Shown here in pieces: positions 60,301 through 64,000 of a stretch of 64,000 bases of DNA. The stretch is from Rotaria macrura (lineage: Eukaryota > Rotifera > Eurotatoria > Philodinida > Philodinidae). A program made the translations under genes and the position numbers. The first letter of the stretch is position 1, and each line of letters opens with the position of its first letter. Below the pieces are notes generated by a model. It worked only from the letters and a program-made list of their open reading frames with translations. It had not been told where the DNA came from and searched no databases. Location: NCBI GenBank assembly GCA_900239685.1, contig OENT01000270.1:1452-65451 (forward strand), read 5' to 3'.

Positions 60301-63300
60301 TTGAGAAGCATGTTTTCAGTTTAGAATAATTGTAAGAATAGATCACGATTCGCTCGCCTATTTGTCATGTTATGTTAATCATATTGGCTGTAGTAAATCT
60401 AAGCAAAGTTATTCAATCAGATCGTAGTTTACTCAGGTTTTGAATTAGTCAGATAGTAATCTTTGATGAATACTGTTTTCAATTCAAGAAGAGTTCATGT
60501 AAATGTCAGATATTGTCTAAAATATTTGGTTACTACAAAATAACCATGATCGTAACAAATGTAAGAAAATATTTTATTGTACATTTCATTGATGAATGAA
60601 ACTAAGAAACGTTAACTAGAATTACACGAAACACTCAGCTGTTGTCGAATGAAGAATTATCTATATCGTAGAGATATCAAGAAAAGCTGATCTTTCAAAC
60701 ACTATACATGAATTCCCAAAACGTTTAAGTTGACTAAAGTAAACTATAGGCACACTCAAACTCGTGAGAAAAGCCATTTGTCACGATTCAGATGATGGGA
60801 GATGCACTATAGAAAAATCTCTTCATTGGAATTCGAGATATCCCATCGAGGTCTTTCATCTACATATACGTAAAAGCATCATTGTTCGAAATATTTTGTT
60901 TTGATTTTGGAAATTATTTTGAAGATTTTCTTTGATTTCGATACAAATACTAAAACCTATACTAGAACCCTTTAGCTCCCACTTGATTTGATAAAAATGG
61001 AACAATCGTATATGATTCAAAACGGGAAGAATGCGCTGAAAGATAGCAAACGCTTGTGTGATTGAAAAGTGACTGAGTACAATCAGACCGCTATTCTATT
61101 GTTTTCAATAGTCTCTCTTATGAGTACTATAGTATATTGGTAGAATTTCGATATCGCATTGCAATATAGATCATGCCTGTCAGTAAAACAGTTCCATACA
61201 AAGCTGAAATCGAACTCATGGCACACTTTTGTATAGAATAGTTAACGAATCACCACCAACTGACAACAGTATCAACACCTATCTCACTGATATGCAAGCC
61301 TCGCAGCGGTCCTTCTTCCCTGCTTTTTTCCTTCTTTTTAAGGAGCGTCCTTGTTCATCCTTCTTTTTAACAAAATTCCTTCTTGTTTTTCTTTTTCAAG
61401 GAAGAAGACCGTATACATTGTGCACAACAGGCATAAGACACTTCGTAAAAATTTCACGCATATCTCAGAAAGAATACATAACGAAACAATCGCTGTTCTA
61501 GAACGTAGATGTGCTATTCATTCTTTATTTGAAAATCTATAAATTTACTATATTTGCAAAATTACAAGCTTACGAAATTTCATCATCTTTTGTACCGTTC
61601 TTTCATTAATTTTTTCCTAAGTTTATATCTTTAATCGATTTTATCGTTAAGTTATTTTTTCCAAACGTCTGTGTGACTTTGTAGATGTATTTTGAACAAT
61701 TTTTCATATTAGCTGAACTTCCATCGGCACAGCTTAATTCACTATTGTATATAGTACGTATATGAACGTACTCTTTTTTTTACCTTGACGTAACCAAACG
61801 GAGCATTGTTTGCCTGTCGAGTCAGCTTTTTATAACCACTTTGATGAGAAAGTAGTGTCTTTCGGCATCTAACATCGGTTTTATGTTTTATGAAATGGAT
61901 TGAATATTTTCTACTATCTTTATGAAACATGCAATTTCATGTATATTTTATGAAGAGTGAAATTGAATTAGATATATATGAAATGAAAAACACTTCTGTT
62001 CATTTATTAGCAGATAAAGTCGCGTATGGTAAAAGTATATCGGTCTGATCGTTGTGAAAAAAACCTTTTACGAAAAGTATCGTTCTATTTCTGTTTGATT
62101 ATTCATTCTAACTTCTATCATTACTCTTGTTAATGTATTGTCTCTCTCATTCCATGATCAATATTTTCTGCTTCATGTCTAATTGTTTTCTCTCTAATTT
62201 CAGTATGTGTTCTACTATAGTGAGAGAGACAGAGAACTTGTGACTCGCAGAAGTCAAATTAAATAACAATCTGCTGAAATCGGCACTAGTTCCGTCAAAC
62301 TTTCTGCAGAGAGATCTTTTCTCACTTGGAAAGACATTAGTAATAATACACACTACTGATATTGCGATGAAACCAAAAATCGTCTCTCAGAAGTACTAGA
62401 GGCCAAGTCATTGTATACTTGAATTAGTTTGAGGGTTTTTCGCCCATTATTCTTGTATTCATAGACTGCTTCTACTAAGGGCACAGCAGCATTTTAAAAC
62501 TCAATAATGTACTTGCAGGTTCGGGTCGATCTTCAACTAATTTGTCTTTATTTTTATTGTTGGGCAGTCCGATTCGAAATAATCCGTCTTTCTTTTGATT
62601 TCCTTCCTTTTCGTAACGCGCCCCCTCCTCACTATGGGGCCTCGATATGCGAAGTTGACATTTTTCCAACAACCAAATCAATGTTCAACATCTGACACTT
62701 TCTACTACTCAGAGATTTTATAGTCAAATAAGACTCTAGTATTATTCACAATATTGATGACAAACAAGTAGTCTGCAGCAGGTAGCAGAATCTTCGAAAG
62801 ATAATATGTCCTATGAAATAGTGTTGGTTTAATTGATAGGATAGTCAACAACAACTTGAGATATTAAAGAGAAATATACCATAGAAGAATTATGATTGAT
62901 AAGCATGGAAGACATTGTTCATTCAATCTTATATCTTGAATGTCGAGATTTTTTCAAACTACTTGACATCGCAGAGAAAATCAAACTTCAGTTAACACAA
63001 TTTACTGAGCCGGTATTTCTTTTAGTTGTGTTCAACGTGTTTCTCTTTAATTTTTCTCCGTTTCAAGATAAACAAAATCAAATATTACTCTTAAGCTATG
63101 AAAGTGCGCATTGCTTATGTAGCCTAACACATGAGGCATTTTATGGACTACTCAAACAGTTTTGATGAATGCAAATCATGAAACTTCAGTAGAACACTTC
63201 AAACATTTCTTCACATTCACCTGTTTTCTTTTCTGACAACTACTCTCATGGCATTTCTCTTACTCACAATTTCACTCAATCAAATACATTTAGCTAAATG

Positions 63301-63678
63301 AATAGTTACAAATTTAACTCTGTGTTGGCTAATTATTATTTGTAAATTTCATTTCGTATAGGTTTGAATATTTCGAACTGAACTTCAACTCACCATGAGC
63401 ACATATTACAATTAATACATAAAAGTTATTTACCTGCAAGTATTCTTTTCATTTCTTCAACATTTAGATACAACAGAGAAACATGTTTGTGATGACTGGA
63501 AAATTTCATGGGAGACACCATAACAGAATAGTTATAAATATTTTTTTTGAATTTTTAGGCACGCTAAAGTTCCTTTCAATTCGATCTATACACGAGTATT
63601 TGTAATAAATTTCAAAGTTGATGATTCAGCAGTGGTCATGTATTCTCAATTTTTATAATTATCTTTCACATCTAGAAT
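57310..63678. other. Long gene-poor stretch
   Basis: No supported gene. It contains an imperfect inverted pair at 58603-58620 and 59066-59083 (16 of 18 matching), a TCTC microsatellite near 59027-59042 and a pyrimidine-rich block at 61305-61405. A short polar minus-strand frame around 57560-57475 (MRKTNTRMMDIIREDFYTTD) looks coding-like but is only about 30 codons. Frames at 59179-59412, 61229-61542, 62475-62681 and 62896-63165 lack motifs. Confidence 0.4.
58603..59083. repeat. Imperfect inverted repeat pair
   Basis: GTGCATACCCGTTTCGTC at 58603-58620 and GGCGAAACGGGAATGCAC at 59066-59083 pair at 16 of 18 positions. Further CGACGAAAC words follow the right copy (about 59094, 59157). Flanks show no target duplication, so it is not called a transposon. 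Confidence 0.5.
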
Positions 63679-64000
63679 ATGATACGTCTACGATACATTT
63701 TTATCGTTGCAATCATTATTATAATTATTCATGTGTTAATACGTGTTCCTAATTTTCGGTTTCTGACAATCGATTATCATCTGACACGTGCATATTCGAA
63801 TTGAATTTCTATGGAACGCTGCTTTATCTATAATTCAACTACACAAATACATCAATATCCTAGTTCATGGGAACAAAATGTTTCCATCGTAGATCTAGAA
63901 AATCAAACAAATTGAATTCCATTACCCAGTAACACGAAAATGATCTACTTGAGTAACCTTTTACAATCTAACTTCATTTCGTTCAAAAAATCTGAGAAGT
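63679..64000 (+). pseudogene. Type II membrane-protein N-terminus with two in-frame TGA codons, cut by window end
   Basis: From ATG at 63679 one frame runs to the window end (107 codons). It opens with a basic residue pair and a signal-anchor (MIRLRYIFIVAIIIIIIHVL), then a polar lumenal-type stem (IRVPNFRFLTIDYHLTRAYS). TGA follows at 63802, then coding-like ISMERCFIYNSTTQIHQYPS and SWEQNVSIVDLENQTN with two N-glycosylation sequons. A second TGA is at 63913, then IPLPSNTKMIYLSNLLQSNF. This layout suggests a Golgi glycosyltransferase stem, but no catalytic motif is inside the window. Both stops occur as AAT TGA ATT. No GT-AG pair removes either. A recently inactivated gene is the simplest reading; the family is unknown. 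Confidence 0.45.

Noticed and set aside
61305-61410. Near-complementary CGGTCCTTCTTCC and GGAAGAAGACCG
   Set aside because: Part of a simple pyrimidine-rich tract; pairing is a by-product of composition and no target duplication is seen.
62475-62681. Minus-strand frame with polar translation
   Set aside because: Short, no splice context or motif; slightly higher GC alone is not enough.

Overview
The window is AT-rich eukaryotic nuclear DNA. Its genes are split by GT-AG introns, many only about 45-100 bp, and separated by long gene-poor stretches. The protein set (polypeptide GalNAc-transferase, alpha-1,4-galactosyltransferase family, DNA polymerase theta, R3H-domain protein, eIF2 beta) is metazoan. 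An intronless secreted pectate-lyase-fold/exo-beta-1,3-glucanase-like gene and a member of a glycosyltransferase family expanded in rotifers make a rotifer, probably a bdelloid of Rotaria type, the best guess. That is inference; no species marker is visible. There are 736 Ns at 11537-12272.

Layout. 0.5-1.1 kb (-): single-pass membrane protein with PPxY and LPSY motifs. 2.7-7.1 kb (-): R3HDM/encore-type RNA-binding protein, rebuilt as 10 exons including a 13-nt one. 7.8-8.4 kb: 648-bp hAT-type element with perfect 8-bp target duplication. 9.1-10.8 kb (+): six-exon, shortened eIF2 beta with a decayed coding fragment in intron 2. 11.3-12.3 kb: GC-rich hAT-like element with the assembly gap inside. 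13.4-14.8 kb (-): DXD glycosyltransferase with membrane segments at both ends. 14.8-27.8 kb: mostly empty, with one small ORF at 19.9 kb, a probable pseudogene at 22.5-23.1 kb and a diverged duplicated non-coding block (19.4/24.2 kb). 27.8-28.8 kb (-): unrecognised six-exon, 211-residue membrane protein. 34.3-35.7 kb (+): glucanase-like gene. 36.8-44.7 kb (-): complete DNA polymerase theta, helicase plus polymerase, about 1,600 residues. 46.1-47.2 kb (-): SGNH/GDSL hydrolase. 50.0-55.1 kb (-): GALNT7-like transferase carrying a 426-bp hAT MITE in an intron. 55.5-57.3 kb: two more short inverted-repeat elements. 63.7-64.0 kb (+): start of a type II membrane-protein reading frame with two in-frame TGA codons, cut by the window end.

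The genes do not form a pathway. Two are Golgi glycosyltransferases, two act in RNA/translation, one in double-strand-break repair. No convincing novel multi-gene system is visible. The most informative items are the four or five non-autonomous transposons (three with target-site duplications at their predicted ends, one with a near-perfect one), the compact polymerase theta, and two decayed reading frames whose stops mostly sit at possible former CAA/CAG/CGA codons.
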